From Oscillospiraceae bacterium (GTDB lineage Bacteria > Bacillota > Clostridia > Oscillospirales > Oscillospiraceae), in contig JAAWNQ010000001.1 in assembly GCA_022799035.1 (NCBI GenBank), positions 115,559-179,558 on the forward strand: DNA of 64,000 bases. Direction: 5' to 3'. Under the pieces are notes generated by a model. That model did not search any database, was not told the DNA's origin, and was given only the letters and a program-made list of their open reading frames with translations. The position numbers and the translations under genes were made by a program. This document shows, one piece after another, positions 53,803-63,484 of this stretch (the stretch's first letter is position 1; the number at the start of each line of letters is the position of its first letter).

Positions 53803-55179
53803 TCATAGGATCGCGCTCAGAGCCTCCCGGATATTTTTTACTCGGATCAACTGCAGCCCTTCCGGAGCCACGATCTTGCCGCCGCGGTCTGGGATCAGGC
53901 ATTTGGTGAAGCCCAAGCGATGAACTTCTGATAGCCGTTGATTCAAAGCGTTTACGGTCCGGAGCTCTCCGGTCAGGCCAACCTCGCCCACGGCGGCCAG
54001 ATCACCGGGAACGGGCTTGTCCCGAAAGCTGGAAGCCAATGCGATCACAGCCGCCAGATCCACCGCCGGTTCGTCCAGCTCCAGACCACCTACCACATTT
54101 ATATAGGCGTCGCAGGAGTTCACCAGCAGTCCCCCCCTTTTCTCCAACACCGCCAGCAAAAGCATCATCCGATTATAGTCCACTCCGGAGACCATTCGCC
54201 GGGGCACGTTAAAACTGGTGGGAGTCAACAGGGCCTGGACCTCCGCCAGTACCGGCCGGATCCCTTCCATGGCACAGGTCACGCAGGTACCCGGTGTGTC
54301 GGTGGGCCGTCCCGCAAGCAGCATTTCTGACGGGTTGGGTACTTCAGTAAGGCCGGTATCCGCCATCTCAAATACACCGATCTCATTGGTGGCGCCAAAC
54401 CGATTCTTCGCAGCCCGAAGAATGCGGTAAGTGGTCTGCTGTTCTCCCTCAAAGTAAAGGACACAGTCAACCATATGTTCCAGTACCTTTGGGCCAGCAA
54501 TGGAGCCCTCCTTGTTTACATGGCCGATGACGAATACGGTGATCCCCATCCCCTTGGCAATATTCATCAGTGCCAAGGTGCAGTCCTTCACCTGGCCTAC
54601 ACTTCCCGGCGAGGTGGTCAAATCTCCGTTATAAAGAGTCTGGATGGAGTCCACGATCAAAATGTTGGGCTTCAGCTCCTCCACAGCCTCGATCACATTT
54701 TCCAGATTGGTTTCCGCCAGCAGATAGAGTCCCTCTCCCCGAACCTTCAACCGCTCCGCTCGGAGTTTGATCTGCCGTTCCGATTCCTCTCCGGATACAT
54801 ATAAAACATCGGCAAAACGGCATAAACTATCGCAAATCTGTAACATCAGAGTGGATTTTCCGATGCCGGGCGCTCCGCCCACCAACACCAGAGAGCCCTT
54901 CACCGCTCCCCCGCCCAGTACCCGGTCAAGCTCGTTCATTCCGGTCTCAAAGCGAAGTTCGTTGGTGGTCTCCACCTCCCGAAGAGCCCTGGGGCGGTTG
55001 ATCCCCATCCCCCCCAAGTCCCCCCGCCGGCCACTGGAAGACTTGGGGGTCTTGCTCTTTGGGGCGGCAGGCTTTTCCACAATCGTATTCCAGGCTCCGC
55101 AGGCTGGGCATTGCCCCTGCCAACGCAGGAGTTCATTCCCGCAATCGGTACAGAAAAAGACGGTTTTTTCTTTTGCCAT
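53803..55179 (-). CDS. radA: DNA repair protein RadA
   Basis: 458 residues. N-terminal zinc finger with C10, C13, C24, C27; RecA-like ATPase with GAPGIGKST at 102-110; the RadA-specific KNRFG at 258-262; and a Lon-protease-like C-terminal domain (PVPGDLAAVGEVGLTGELRTV). It promotes branch migration during recombination. The start ATG is followed by the finger without delay. Downstream of it comes xerC on the same strand. Confidence 0.96.
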   Translation of the reverse strand: MAKEKTVFFCTDCGNELLRWQGQCPACGAWNTIVEKPAAPKSKTPKSSSGRRGDLGGMGINRPRALREVETTNELRFETGMNELDRVLGGGAVKGSLVLVGGAPGIGKSTLMLQICDSLCRFADVLYVSGEESERQIKLRAERLKVRGEGLYLLAETNLENVIEAVEELKPNILIVDSIQTLYNGDLTTSPGSVGQVKDCTLALMNIAKGMGITVFVIGHVNKEGSIAGPKVLEHMVDCVLYFEGEQQTTYRILRAAKNRFGATNEIGVFEMADTGLTEVPNPSEMLLAGRPTDTPGTCVTCAMEGIRPVLAEVQALLTPTSFNVPRRMVSGVDYNRMMLLLAVLEKRGGLLVNSCDAYINVVGGLELDEPAVDLAAVIALASSFRDKPVPGDLAAVGEVGLTGELRTVNALNQRLSEVHRLGFTKCLIPDRGGKIVAPEGLQLIRVKNIREALSAIL

Positions 55180-55212
55180 GGTACTCCCCTGTTCCTTTTG
55201 TGTATTTTTATT

Positions 55213-55241
55213 ATTATACCACAGGCCCTGATGGATTTCTA
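55213..55241 (-). promoter_or_regulatory. Possible promoter of radA
   Basis: On the minus strand TAGAAA (55236-55241), 17 bases, consensus TATAAT (55213-55218). It overlaps the cwlD 3' end. Confidence 0.5.
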
Positions 55242-55960
55242 CCCTTGATTTCCTCCTGCCGAAGCCAGGCGGAGGCTATACACAGTGCCAGCTTTTTCTG
55301 ATACCCCTCGCTTCTCAGCATCTCCTCCTCCGCCGGATTGGAGAGAAAACCGCACTCCACCAGTACAGCGGGACAGGTAATGTTCTTCATCAGATATACA
55401 GAATCCGGGATCTTGGTGGGTGTGCGCTTATTTCCGGGATCAATTCCCTCCCGCAGGGTATTCTGCATCAGGTCCGCCAACGCCTCACTCTCCTCCCCTG
55501 CACGAAAAAAAACCTGAGCCCCATGGTAGGCCGGATTGGAGAAGGTATTCTGATGGATACTGATGACCACCGGATTCTCCGTCCCCTCAATAAGGGATAC
55601 CCGGTTTTTTAGGTCAGAAACCTTCTTTTGCCTCAGGGTCTCGCACCCGGGGTCATAGACGGAGATATCCCGGTCCCGTATCAGGATGGGAGCGACACCG
55701 TAAAACCCGAAAAGCTGATCCAGCCGCAGGACTACCGCAAGATTGATGGCGCTTTCTGCCATTCCGGTCAGAGATACGGCGCCACCGTCCTCCCCACCAT
55801 GCCCTGCGTCCAAAATCAACTGATATTCCGGTATTCGAGCCTGGGTAAAAACAGGTGTGGACCGCCCTCTCCTCTCGATCCGCCAAAGGCCTACCATAGA
55901 TAGGAGCAAACTTCCGGCCAGTCCCAACAGCAAAAATTTTTTCCTGCCCGCTTTTTTCAT
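55214..55960 (-). CDS. cwlD: N-acetylmuramoyl-L-alanine amidase, CwlD type
   Basis: 248 residues. A single N-terminal membrane or signal segment (LLLGLAGSLLLSMVGLW) precedes an amidase_3 domain: zinc ligands H54 (LDAGHGGEDGGA), E69 (AESAINL) and H136 (SIHQNTF), catalytic E202 (VECGFLSNPAEE). CwlD makes muramic-delta-lactam in spore cortex, needed for germination. I chose the second ATG (55958-55960 complement) because GGAGGGG is 6-7 bases before it; the first ATG abuts that site. A sigma-E-like promoter precedes it. Confidence 0.9.
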   Translation of the reverse strand: MKKAGRKKFLLLGLAGSLLLSMVGLWRIERRGRSTPVFTQARIPEYQLILDAGHGGEDGGAVSLTGMAESAINLAVVLRLDQLFGFYGVAPILIRDRDISVYDPGCETLRQKKVSDLKNRVSLIEGTENPVVISIHQNTFSNPAYHGAQVFFRAGEESEALADLMQNTLREGIDPGNKRTPTKIPDSVYLMKNITCPAVLVECGFLSNPAEEEMLRSEGYQKKLALCIASAWLRQEEIKGRNPSGPVV

Positions 55961-55979
55961 GTACATCCCCTCCCTGCCA

Positions 55980-56008
55980 AACTTATGGTCAAAAGCAGGT
56001 CGGTATTC
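55980..56008 (-). promoter_or_regulatory. Possible sporulation (sigma-E-like) promoter of cwlD
   Basis: On the minus strand GAATACC (56002-56008), 14 bases, CATAAGTT (55980-55987). This resembles sigma-E-type boxes known from Bacillus, read by eye. Confidence 0.35.
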
Positions 56009-56111
56009 CCCTTTTTGCTCATCTGTCCTCCTTCCTCAAGGTCTCTCTCCCGCATAGGATGATCCGGAGGAAGTTCTTCCCTCCGGATTATACAGCAAGG
56101 AGGAACAAGCA

Positions 56112-56591
56112 TTGTATCCTGACAAAGAACCCATTAAGCCTACTCCGCCAGAGACAGGTCTCTGTCCCGATGGCTGCGGCACACTTCCGGAGTGCGCCCC
56201 CTTGGCGGTGCCTTTTGTTCCCTTTCAGCAGACTTCTCCCAAGCGTTACAATCAGACAGACGCCCTCAACAACGGCACTTTGTTTCCTGGCTTGAATCTA
56301 CCCTTTCATATGAAAAAAGACGCCGCCAATGTCTCAGGCGGCCCGCTGGGAGAACTCCAGGCTCTGGAATTTGTCCTTTTGGAGTTGGGACTCTATCTGG
56401 ACACTCACCAGGCCGACGAGGAGGCCTTTGCCCTCTTTCAGCAGTATGCCGCCCTGGAGAAGGCCGGACGGGAAAAATATGAATCCCTTTACGGTCCCTT
56501 GTTCCAGAGCGCCACAGCCGGACAGAAGGCCTTTTCGACCTGGATCAAGAATCCCTGGCCCTGGGATCTGATGGAAGGAGGGAAACAGTAA
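56112..56591 (+). CDS. Spore coat CotJA-CotJB fusion protein
   Basis: 159 residues in one open frame. Residues about 28-66 (APLAVPFVPFQQTSPKRY...ALNNGTLFPGLNLPF) match CotJA. Residues about 80-155 (LGELQALEFVLLELGLYLDTHQ, then a WIKNPWPWD ending) match CotJB. In Bacillus and most Clostridia these are two adjacent genes. Both are inner-coat parts working with CotJC. The start is TTG at 56112 with AAGGAGG about 9 bases upstream. A hairpin ATCCGGAGG/CCTCCGGAT (56062-56088) and a GCATAGGATG motif lie just before. Confidence 0.85.
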   Translation: MYPDKEPIKPTPPETGLCPDGCGTLPECAPLAVPFVPFQQTSPKRYNQTDALNNGTLFPGLNLPFHMKKDAANVSGGPLGELQALEFVLLELGLYLDTHQADEEAFALFQQYAALEKAGREKYESLYGPLFQSATAGQKAFSTWIKNPWPWDLMEGGKQ

Positions 56592-56594
56592 GCC

Positions 56595-57206
56595 ATGTTT
56601 GTCTATGAGAAGAAACTACAGTACCCGGTAAAGATCAAAACTCCTAACCCCAAGCTGGCCTCCGTCATCATCAGCCAGTACGGCGGTCCTGACGGAGAAC
56701 TGGGCGCCTCCCTTCGCTACCTGTCCCAGCGGTATGCCATGCCCTACCCTGAGCTGAAGGCCCTCCTCACCGATATCGGTACGGAGGAACTGGGGCACCT
56801 GGAGATGGTGGGGACCATCGTTCACCAGTTGACCCGGAACCTGACCGAGGAGCAGATCCGTACCGCCGGATTCGACACCTATTTCGTGGACCACACCACC
56901 GGCGTCTATCCTCAGTTTGCCTCCGGCTACCCCTGGTCTGCCTCCACCATGCAGTCCACCGGCGACGTGATCGCTGATCTCACCGAGGACCTGGCCGCCG
57001 AGCAGAAGGCCCGGGTCACCTATGATAACATCCTCCGTCTGTCCGATGACCCCGACGTCAGCGATGTGATCCGCTTCCTGCGGGAGCGGGAGATCGTTCA
57101 CTTCCAGCGGTTTGGCGAGGCCATCCGTCTGGCCAAGGAGCGGATGGACCAGAAGAATATCTATCTCACCAACCCCGCCTTCGACGGCCCCAAGCCCAAA
57201 CAGTAA
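56595..57206 (+). CDS. cotJC: Spore coat protein CotJC, manganese-catalase family
   Basis: 203 residues. The di-manganese catalase fold appears with KIKTPNPKLASVIISQYGGPDGELGASLRYLSQR, TDIGTEELGHLEMVGTIVHQL (metal Glu and His) and KARVTYDNILRLSDDPDVSDVIRFLREREIVHFQRFGEA (second metal half). Starts 3 bases after the CotJA-B stop. It is the peroxide-degrading coat component of spores and ends at a terminator shared with the GH25 gene. Confidence 0.94.
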   Translation: MFVYEKKLQYPVKIKTPNPKLASVIISQYGGPDGELGASLRYLSQRYAMPYPELKALLTDIGTEELGHLEMVGTIVHQLTRNLTEEQIRTAGFDTYFVDHTTGVYPQFASGYPWSASTMQSTGDVIADLTEDLAAEQKARVTYDNILRLSDDPDVSDVIRFLREREIVHFQRFGEAIRLAKERMDQKNIYLTNPAFDGPKPKQ

Positions 57207-57220
57207 CTTTTTCTCCAAAC

Positions 57221-57259
57221 AGAAATACCTCGGCCCACAGAAGGGGCCGGGGTATTTCT
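57221..57259. terminator. Bidirectional terminator between cotJC and the GH25 gene
   Basis: A 16-base arm (57221-57236) pairs with 57244-57259 with one G-U pair. Confidence 0.85.
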
Positions 57260-57994
57260 CTATTTCCGTCTCAGGCGGTCCAGTTCCTCCAGAGTACCTC
57301 GAAACACATTCAGGTCGATGTGCTCCTCTCTCCCCTCATAGCCGGACAGGTGGGCAGAGTGGGAATACTGCCAAAAGGTCCAATTTTTATCTATCGGAGC
57401 CAAAAGAGGCCGGGTGATCCATAACGGGTACTCCTCATAGCCATCCTCCAGATAGAGACGATAGGATCGGCAGGTGGCATACAGAATGGGCTTCTGCCCG
57501 TAATACTCCTCCAAACGGGCCAGAAGGGGTTTCAAAATGGCCTCTGTCTCCTCCCGCAAGGGGGGATCCTGCAGTTTATCTCCGTAAAATTCAATATCCA
57601 CCACCGGCGGAAGCATCCCGGGAGTCAGAGGAACCTGGTCAATAAAATTCTTTGCCTGGGTCTCTCCGGGGGAATCATAACTGAAAAAATGGTAGGCTCC
57701 CGCCCATACCCCGGCGTCCTGAGCCCCCGCCCAGTTTTGGAGGAAGTAACGGTCTGTCGAGCCGCTTCCCTCGGTGGCCTTGATAAAGGCAAACTGGACT
57801 CCCTGTTGGGCCAGCTCCTGCCAATCCACCTCACCCTGATAGGCGGATACATCCACGCCCCAAGCGCTCCAGGGCTTTGGGACTTTTTGGTTTGGAAGCA
57901 GGAGCAGACCCCTCCAGTGGAGAAGAAAAAGTACTAAAAGACCTATACAAATCAAAACCAGAAAGCCCTTCAAAATTCGTCCCAGCTTAAGCAA
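57260..57994 (-). CDS. GH25 family lysozyme (muramidase), membrane-anchored
   Basis: 244 residues. An N-terminal membrane segment (FLVLICIGLLVLFLLHW) is followed by the GH25 domain: GVDVSAYQGEVDW (catalytic-region Asp), FAFIKATEGSGSTD, AGAYHFFSY, PPVVDIEFYGD (DxE pair) and ending WTFWQYSHSAHLSGYEG...DLNVF. It cleaves the glycan strand of peptidoglycan. It may be cotranscribed with the upstream lipoprotein gene (27-base gap). A role in germination or wall turnover is inference. Confidence 0.93.
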   Translation of the reverse strand: MLKLGRILKGFLVLICIGLLVLFLLHWRGLLLLPNQKVPKPWSAWGVDVSAYQGEVDWQELAQQGVQFAFIKATEGSGSTDRYFLQNWAGAQDAGVWAGAYHFFSYDSPGETQAKNFIDQVPLTPGMLPPVVDIEFYGDKLQDPPLREETEAILKPLLARLEEYYGQKPILYATCRSYRLYLEDGYEEYPLWITRPLLAPIDKNWTFWQYSHSAHLSGYEGREEHIDLNVFRGTLEELDRLRRK

Positions 57995-58021
57995 TATCTT
58001 CCCTCCTCCCCTGCTTACTGC

Positions 58022-59256
58022 TCAAAAAAACGCCTTGGTGTCCAGATAGTCGATGTTCAGATCCTGGGTATAGGCCTGGGTCTTTACCACAAAGTTCGGG
58101 GAATAGAGTACCCGGGCCAGGTGGTTCCATACATCCCCCTGATACCGCCATGCGTCGGCGGAGAGAACGTCGCCTCCATCCCTGGATATGGTGTAAACTA
58201 TATTCCCTTGCTCATCCTTGTCGCACCAGAGGGTTTGGACGGCATAGCCATGTTCCTCTATGACATTCAGCAGCTCCCCCGCCCGGTATGACCCTCCTCG
58301 TATCGGAATCCAAGCCGCACCACGTCCCAAAAGACGGAGGGATACCAAGTGTTTTTGTAATAGAATTCCTCCACGCCGTCGTTATCCAGATCGCCACAAT
58401 AATGGACTGGGTCATCTAATACCTGTCGTTCCGCCGTACCGGCAAACTGGGAAAGGTCTTCCTCCTGAAACTCCGTGGCCATCTGGGCCAGCTTATCTGT
58501 GTAGCAGTCATCCCCCTGCCGCAGTTTCTCCTCAAAGCCCTCGACCTCACGAAAAATTACGACCTCCTCCACGGGAACGCCGTTTTGGAACTCATAAAAG
58601 CTCACGCCATTGACATTTTTTGTTGCATAGTTGATATTGGAGCTCCAAAAATACTGCTTTCCTTCAAAAACAGTAAACCCGTAGCTGCCGCGTCTGAGAA
58701 AGCAATACACATCATAAGTACCTTGATACCCGCCCTCCGCCTGTCCTTGGAAAAACATCAGGCCAATGTTACCTGCGCTCCCTCCGGGAGTGATGGCGAC
58801 CAGATCCAAAACGCCGTCATTATCTCCATCCGCTTCCAGTGTAATCAATTCACCAAAAAGGTTCCATTCTGAATCCACATGGACGCGAAGATTATGCCAC
58901 CATGGATCCTCCGGCTTCCCCTCCTGATCTATAATGTCCAAAAGCTCCTCCTTGGATACCCTCTGGCCGGTTTCCTCGGGGCCGAGCATCTCGTCCAAGG
59001 CGTTCTCCTCCACGGCCTGGATCGCAAGATCCACCAGCTCCCGGGGAATGTAGGAGGGTTCCTCCAGGATGGGCGGCGGGGTGTATTCCGGATAGACGGG
59101 CGGCGTCCAATTCGCTTCCGGTTCGGGGGTCACCGCGGAGCTTGGAGTGACCGCCTCAACAGCGGGCGAATCAGAAGGCCGGAAGGTTTCCGCGGCTGGA
59201 GCGGCACAGGCGGACAGGGCAACGCACAGAAGAAACAGGCAGAATATCCTTTTCAT
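58022..59256 (-). pseudogene. Lipoprotein gene interrupted by a frameshift
   Basis: The N-terminal frame starts at the ATG at 59254-59256 (complement) with signal peptide and lipobox LSAC (MKRIFCLFLLCVALSAC). It continues through a Pro-rich linker and a beta-rich domain (DGDNDGVLDLVAITPGG, CGDLDNDGVEEFYY, repeat-like Asp-rich turns) and stops at 58267. The rest of the protein appears in another frame down to 58022 (SYRAGELLNVIEEHGYAV, then VLYSPNFVVKTQAY). One base missing in the G-run near 58294-58297 explains it. Function unknown; the Asp-rich turns recall FG-GAP/VCBS-like calcium-binding repeats. Confidence 0.75.
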
Positions 59257-59316
59257 TGTTATCACCAAGGACATTATAAGAGCCCTTTTTCCTGGATTCA
59301 ACAAGAAAAGTGTAAC

Positions 59317-59349
59317 AAAAAGGGGCTGCCGAACAGATTCGGCAACCCC
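59317..59349 (-). terminator. Terminator after dapL
   Basis: On the minus strand GGGGTTGCCGAA pairs with TTCGGCAGCCCC (59338-59349 with 59322-59333), followed by a T-run (59317-59321). Confidence 0.88.
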
Positions 59350-59375
59350 TCCAGATAATCAAAAGCAAAAATACT

Positions 59376-60593
59376 TTACAGGATATTTCCAATGCGGTCT
59401 ACCGCCTCCGCAGTGGCCTCCGCATCCCCAAAGGCGGTGAGGCGAACATATCCCTCCCCACTGGGGCCAAAGCCCGCACCGGGGGTAGTGACCACACAGG
59501 CCCGCTTGAGCAGACGGTCAAAGAAATCCCAGGAGGAGATCCCGTCTGGCGTTTTGGCCCAGATGTAGGGGGCGTTTACGCCGCCGTAGACGGTGAGCCC
59601 AGCGGCCTTGAGCCCCTCCTTGATAACCTTGGCGTTATTGAGGTAGAAGCCGATGGTCTCTTTGATCTGCTCCTGTCCCTCCGGAGAAAATGTAGCCTCT
59701 GCGGCTCGCTGGACCACATAGGATACCCCGTTGAACTTGGTGCCCTGACGGCGGCTCCAAAGAGCGTTCAGGCTGGCCCCTTCCCGCTCCAGTTCTTTGG
59801 GGATCACCGTATAGGCACACCGGGTCCCCGTGAAGCCCGCCGTTTTGGAGAAGGACCGGAATTCAATGGCACAGGTCTTGGCACCCTCTACCTCAAAAAT
59901 GCTGTGAGGGATCCCCGGCTCGGAGATAAACGCCTCATAGGCGGAATCGTACAGGATCACACTGCCGTGGGCATTGGCATAATCCACCCAGACCTGGAGC
60001 TGCTCCTTGGTGGCGGCGGTCCCGGTGGGGTTGTTGGGGGAACAGATGTAGATAAGATCCGGAACCCTTTCCCCCGGCAGAGCAGGAAAAAAACCGTTCT
60101 CAGCGGTACATGGCAGATAAACAAGGTCGGTCCATTTCTCCCCGTCATAGTCCCCCGCCCGGCCTGCCATGGCGTTGGTGTCCACATAGACCGGGTATAC
60201 CGGGTCGCAGACCGCCACCACATTGTCCAGGCCGAAGATATCCCCTATGCTTCCGCAGTCGCTTTTGGCTCCGTCAGAGACAAAGATCTCGTCATCAGCG
60301 ATCTCCACTCCATTCCTTTTATAGGAATCCCGGATGGCAAAACGGAGAAAGTCATAGGCGCAGCATGTCTCCTCGCAGTAACCCCGAAAAGTCTCCTTAT
60401 GCCCCATCTCCTCTACGGCCCTGTGCATAGCCTCAATGACCGCGGGGACCAGGGGCTGGGTCACATCCCCGATCCCCAGTCGGATCAAGGGCATAGCAGG
60501 TCCCTGCGCAGAAAATGCCCGAACTCGACGGCCAATTTCCGGGAAAAGATATCCACCTGGCAGCTTCAGAAAATTTTGATTGATATGCGCCAT
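59376..60593 (-). CDS. dapL: LL-diaminopimelate aminotransferase
   Basis: 405 residues. Converts tetrahydrodipicolinate directly to LL-DAP, bypassing the acylated intermediates. [41 protein letters not shown] and [18 protein letters not shown] are the family hallmarks; the Schiff-base lysine is in [16 protein letters not shown] set the start at the ATG in 60591-60593 with GGAGGAG upstream. It is 13 bases after dapF on the same strand, completing the DAP route with asd-dapA-dapB at 28-31 kb. Confidence 0.95.
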   Translation of the reverse strand: MAHINQNFLKLPGGYLFPEIGRRVRAFSAQGPAMPLIRLGIGDVTQPLVPAVIEAMHRAVEEMGHKETFRGYCEETCCAYDFLRFAIRDSYKRNGVEIADDEIFVSDGAKSDCGSIGDIFGLDNVVAVCDPVYPVYVDTNAMAGRAGDYDGEKWTDLVYLPCTAENGFFPALPGERVPDLIYICSPNNPTGTAATKEQLQVWVDYANAHGSVILYDSAYEAFISEPGIPHSIFEVEGAKTCAIEFRSFSKTAGFTGTRCAYTVIPKELEREGASLNALWSRRQGTKFNGVSYVVQRAAEATFSPEGQEQIKETIGFYLNNAKVIKEGLKAAGLTVYGGVNAPYIWAKTPDGISSWDFFDRLLKRACVVTTPGAGFGPSGEGYVRLTAFGDAEATAEAVDRIGNIL

Positions 60594-60606
60594 AAAGAAA
60601 CTCCTC

Positions 60607-61401
60607 CTATTCCACCCAGTCGCCTTCAAAAACAGTAACGGCAGGCCCGGTCATATATACGTGTCCATCGGTCTCATCCCAGCGAATGAACAGGTCTCCT
60701 CCCAGGAGCCGGACAGTGGCGCTTCTCTCCGCCTTTCCCTCCAGTACCGCGGCCACCAAAGTGGCGCAGGCGCCTGTGCCGCAGGCCAGGGTCTCACCAC
60801 TCCCCCGCTCCCATACCCGCATTTTCAGCAGTTGGGGGGAATGTACCTCCACAAACTCTGTATTGGTGCGGTTGGGAAAGCTGGGATGATTCTCAAAATG
60901 AGGGCCGACAGCGGGCAGATCCAGTTGATCTATCCCATCCAAAAAGGTAACCGCGTGGGGATTCCCCATGGAGACCGGGTGTAAATGATAAGTTCTTCCC
61001 AAGATCTCCAGCGTCCGCGGCTCCTCAGGCACGGGGACTCCCATATCCACGGTGACGGAAGTCACACACCCATTTTCCACAGATAATTCCAGTGTTTTGA
61101 TTCCAGCCAGAGTTTCTATGGTGACGAAGGTCTTATCTGTAAGTCCCTTATCATATATGAACTTTCCCACGCAGCGGATCCCGTTGCCGCACATTTCCCC
61201 TTCTGAACCGTCTGCGTTGAACATCCGCATTCGAAAATCCGCTATCTCTGAGGGAAAAATACAGATCAGTCCATCGCTTCCGATTCCGAAATGGCGGTCT
61301 GAAAATTTGATCGCCAACTCCGGCAGATTTTGAGGGGCATCCTTGGTACAGTCCAGGTAAACGTAGTCGTTTCCCAGCCCTTGCATCTTGGTAAAACGCA
61401 T
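60607..61401 (-). CDS. dapF: Diaminopimelate epimerase
   Basis: Interconverts LL- and meso-DAP. 264 residues. Catalytic pair C71 (MCGNGIRC) and C207 ([12 protein letters not shown]), with [13 protein letters not shown] and NADGSEGEM signatures. Start at the ATG 61399-61401 (complement) with GGGAGG about 8 bases before. Forms dapF-dapL. A terminator separates it from the upstream ANTAR gene. Confidence 0.96.
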   Translation of the reverse strand: MRFTKMQGLGNDYVYLDCTKDAPQNLPELAIKFSDRHFGIGSDGLICIFPSEIADFRMRMFNADGSEGEMCGNGIRCVGKFIYDKGLTDKTFVTIETLAGIKTLELSVENGCVTSVTVDMGVPVPEEPRTLEILGRTYHLHPVSMGNPHAVTFLDGIDQLDLPAVGPHFENHPSFPNRTNTEFVEVHSPQLLKMRVWERGSGETLACGTGACATLVAAVLEGKAERSATVRLLGGDLFIRWDETDGHVYMTGPAVTVFEGDWVE

Positions 61402-61428
61402 GGTGACAGCCTCCCATTTCCACAAATC

Positions 61429-61463
61429 AAAAGGGCGGCAACCGAAGGTGCCGGCTACCGCCC
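61429..61463 (-). terminator. Terminator after the ANTAR regulator
   Basis: On the minus strand GGGCGGTAGCC pairs with GGTTGCCGCCC (61453-61463 with 61433-61443), followed by TTTT. Confidence 0.8.
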
Positions 61464-61472
61464 CCTATTATA

Positions 61473-62015
61473 TCAGTCCAGCCAACTTCCGTCCAGTACC
61501 ATCCGGGCGGTCTGGAGCAGTTTCCCGCCGGAATCCATGCTTTTCTTTTGCAGAAACCGGTGGGCCTGCTCCTCTGTCATCCCGTTCCGCTCCATCAGGA
61601 GGGCCTTGGCCTGTTCCACCAGAGCCGTTTCCTCCCCAGAGTGTCGGGGGCGCTGATACCGCTGGATCCGGTGCCCCACCTGAGAGAGCATCTGAACGGA
61701 AACGAGCAGGTCGTTTCGGGAGACTGGAGCCGTCAGCTTGAACACATCCTCGCTGTCGATCATATCCAGAAGGTTCTGTACCGCCAGTACAAGGACGGAA
61801 CAGGATAGGGGGAGATCCGCGCACAGGGCCTCCGCCGTCTCATCCCGAAGCTTGTAGCCGCAAACCACTACCGGGGTATGGAGCTTGTTCACCAGCCGCT
61901 TTACCTCCGCCCCAGAGTGACAGATGAGACATTCGGCGACGCCGGCGCCCTCCAGAATATCCCGTACCCGGGCGGCGATCTTTTCCCCCTCAAAGGCCAG
62001 GATGACCTTGTCCAT
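61473..62015 (-). CDS. ANTAR-domain regulator with degenerate receiver
   Basis: 180 residues. Residues about 1-110 look like a response-regulator receiver (MDKVILAFEGEKIAARVRDILEGAG..., VFKLTAPVSRNDLL), but the phospho-acceptor Asp position reads VVVCGYKL, with no Asp. The C-terminal ANTAR domain (LVEQAKALLMERNGMTEEQAHRFLQKKSMDSGG, about 126-158) binds RNA hairpins to prevent terminator formation. Lies 37 bases downstream of glnA on the same strand. Likely an antitermination regulator for glnA or other nitrogen genes; the target is not proven. Confidence 0.88.
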   Translation of the reverse strand: MDKVILAFEGEKIAARVRDILEGAGVAECLICHSGAEVKRLVNKLHTPVVVCGYKLRDETAEALCADLPLSCSVLVLAVQNLLDMIDSEDVFKLTAPVSRNDLLVSVQMLSQVGHRIQRYQRPRHSGEETALVEQAKALLMERNGMTEEQAHRFLQKKSMDSGGKLLQTARMVLDGSWLD

Positions 62016-62052
62016 GTCCCATCACTCCCCTCTTTGCAGGAGTTGTTAAAAA

Positions 62053-63384
62053 TCAATAGATCACAATATACTTTTCCCGCTCCCAGGAGGAGACCCTGGT
62101 ACGGTATTCGTCCCACTCTTTCCACTTGCCTTCAATGTAGTTCTCCGCCACGTGCTCCCCCAAGGTATCCATCACCAGCCGATCAGCCTCCATGGCCCGA
62201 ATGGCCTCCTCCAAAGAGCCGGGGAGACTAGCGATACCGTGGGCCTTCCGGGTCATCTCGTCCATCTTGAAAATATTTTCAGTGATCTCCGGGGGCGGAG
62301 TCATTCCCTTCTCGATACCGTCCAACCCGGCCGCCAGACAAACCGCCAGAGCCAGATAGGGATTACAGCAGGGATCGGGACAGCGAAGCTCCACCCGGGT
62401 CCCCATCCCCCGGCTCACCGGGATCCGGATGAGGGCGGAGCGGTTGGCCGCGGACCAGGCCAGATAACAGGGGGCCTCGTACCCGGGCACCAGCCGCTTG
62501 TAGGAATTCACCAGGGGGTTGGTGATAGCCGCAAAGCCCTGCACATGGGCCAGCAGTCCCGCGATAAAGGAATAGCACTCCTTGGAAAGCCCCATCTCCC
62601 CCGTGGGATCGGCAAAGGCATTCTTTCCGTCCTTAAAAAGGGACATGTTGGTGTGCATCCCGGAGCCGTTGATGCCAAAGATGGGCTTTGGCATGAAGGT
62701 AGCGTGAAGGCCATTCTTCTGGGCCAGGGTCTTGACCGCCAGCTTGAATGTCATGATGTTGTCCGCCGTCCGAAGAGCGTCAGCGTACTTGAAATCAATC
62801 TCATGCTGACCCTGGGCCACCTCGTGGTGACTGGCCTCGATCTCAAAGCCCATCTGCTCCAGGGCAATACAGATCTCCCGTCGGGTACCCTCCCCGTGAT
62901 CCAGGGGCCCCAGATCAAAATAGCCCGCCTCATCGTTGGTCTTGGTGGTAGGCTTCCCATCCTCGTCGGTCTGAAACAGAAAGAATTCCGCCTCAGGCCC
63001 TACGTTGAAAGCGTCATAGCCCATCCGCTTGGCCTTCTCCAGCACCCGCTTCAGCACGCCGCGGGGGTCGCCCACAAAGGGAGTTCCATCCGGGTTATGT
63101 ACATCGCAGATAAGCCGGGCCACCTTTCCGTGCTGGGGCCTCCAGGGGAAAATGGTAAAGGAGTCCAGATCGGGATAGAGGTACTGGTCGGACTCATTGA
63201 TCCGCACAAAGCCCTCGATGGAGGAGCCGTCCAGCATGATCTCATTGTTCACCGCCCGTTCCACCTGGGAGGCAGTGATAGCCACATTCTTCAATTGACC
63301 GAAGATATCCGTAAACTGCATCCGGATAAATTCGATATTCTCCTCCTTGACCATGCGGATAATGTCCTCTTTGGTGTAAGCCAT
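62053..63384 (-). CDS. glnA: Glutamine synthetase, type I
   Basis: 443 residues. [53 protein letters not shown] and the ATP-binding [21 protein letters not shown] are GSI signatures; the C-terminal region has [19 protein letters not shown]. Size fits the GSI-alpha group, usually feedback-inhibited and not adenylylated. Assimilates ammonia. Preceded by a strong promoter and a leader terminator (63433-63464). Confidence 0.96.
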   Translation of the reverse strand: MAYTKEDIIRMVKEENIEFIRMQFTDIFGQLKNVAITASQVERAVNNEIMLDGSSIEGFVRINESDQYLYPDLDSFTIFPWRPQHGKVARLICDVHNPDGTPFVGDPRGVLKRVLEKAKRMGYDAFNVGPEAEFFLFQTDEDGKPTTKTNDEAGYFDLGPLDHGEGTRREICIALEQMGFEIEASHHEVAQGQHEIDFKYADALRTADNIMTFKLAVKTLAQKNGLHATFMPKPIFGINGSGMHTNMSLFKDGKNAFADPTGEMGLSKECYSFIAGLLAHVQGFAAITNPLVNSYKRLVPGYEAPCYLAWSAANRSALIRIPVSRGMGTRVELRCPDPCCNPYLALAVCLAAGLDGIEKGMTPPPEITENIFKMDEMTRKAHGIASLPGSLEEAIRAMEADRLVMDTLGEHVAENYIEGKWKEWDEYRTRVSSWEREKYIVIY

Positions 63385-63432
63385 AGCGCAGGCTCCCCTT
63401 TCCCTCTAAATAATACGACTGTTTTGAAAAAG

Positions 63433-63464
63433 AAGGCGCTCCGCCCACCGGGTCGGAACGCCTT
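63433..63464 (-). terminator. Leader terminator between the glnA promoter and glnA
   Basis: On the minus strand AAGGCGTTCCG and CGGAGCGCCTT (63454-63464 with 63433-63443) form 11 unbroken pairs including one G-U, followed by CTTTTTC. It begins about 14 bases after the predicted transcription start, so glnA expression must depend on read-through. Confidence 0.82.
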
Positions 63465-63484
63465 TGTTCTCAACTGATAGGTTG

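Noticed and set aside
63433..63480. Classical ANTAR dual-hexaloop target in the glnA leader
   Set aside because: The small CAAC/GTTG hairpin upstream has loop CTATCA without the required A1/G4, and there is too little sequence before the terminator for two hairpins.
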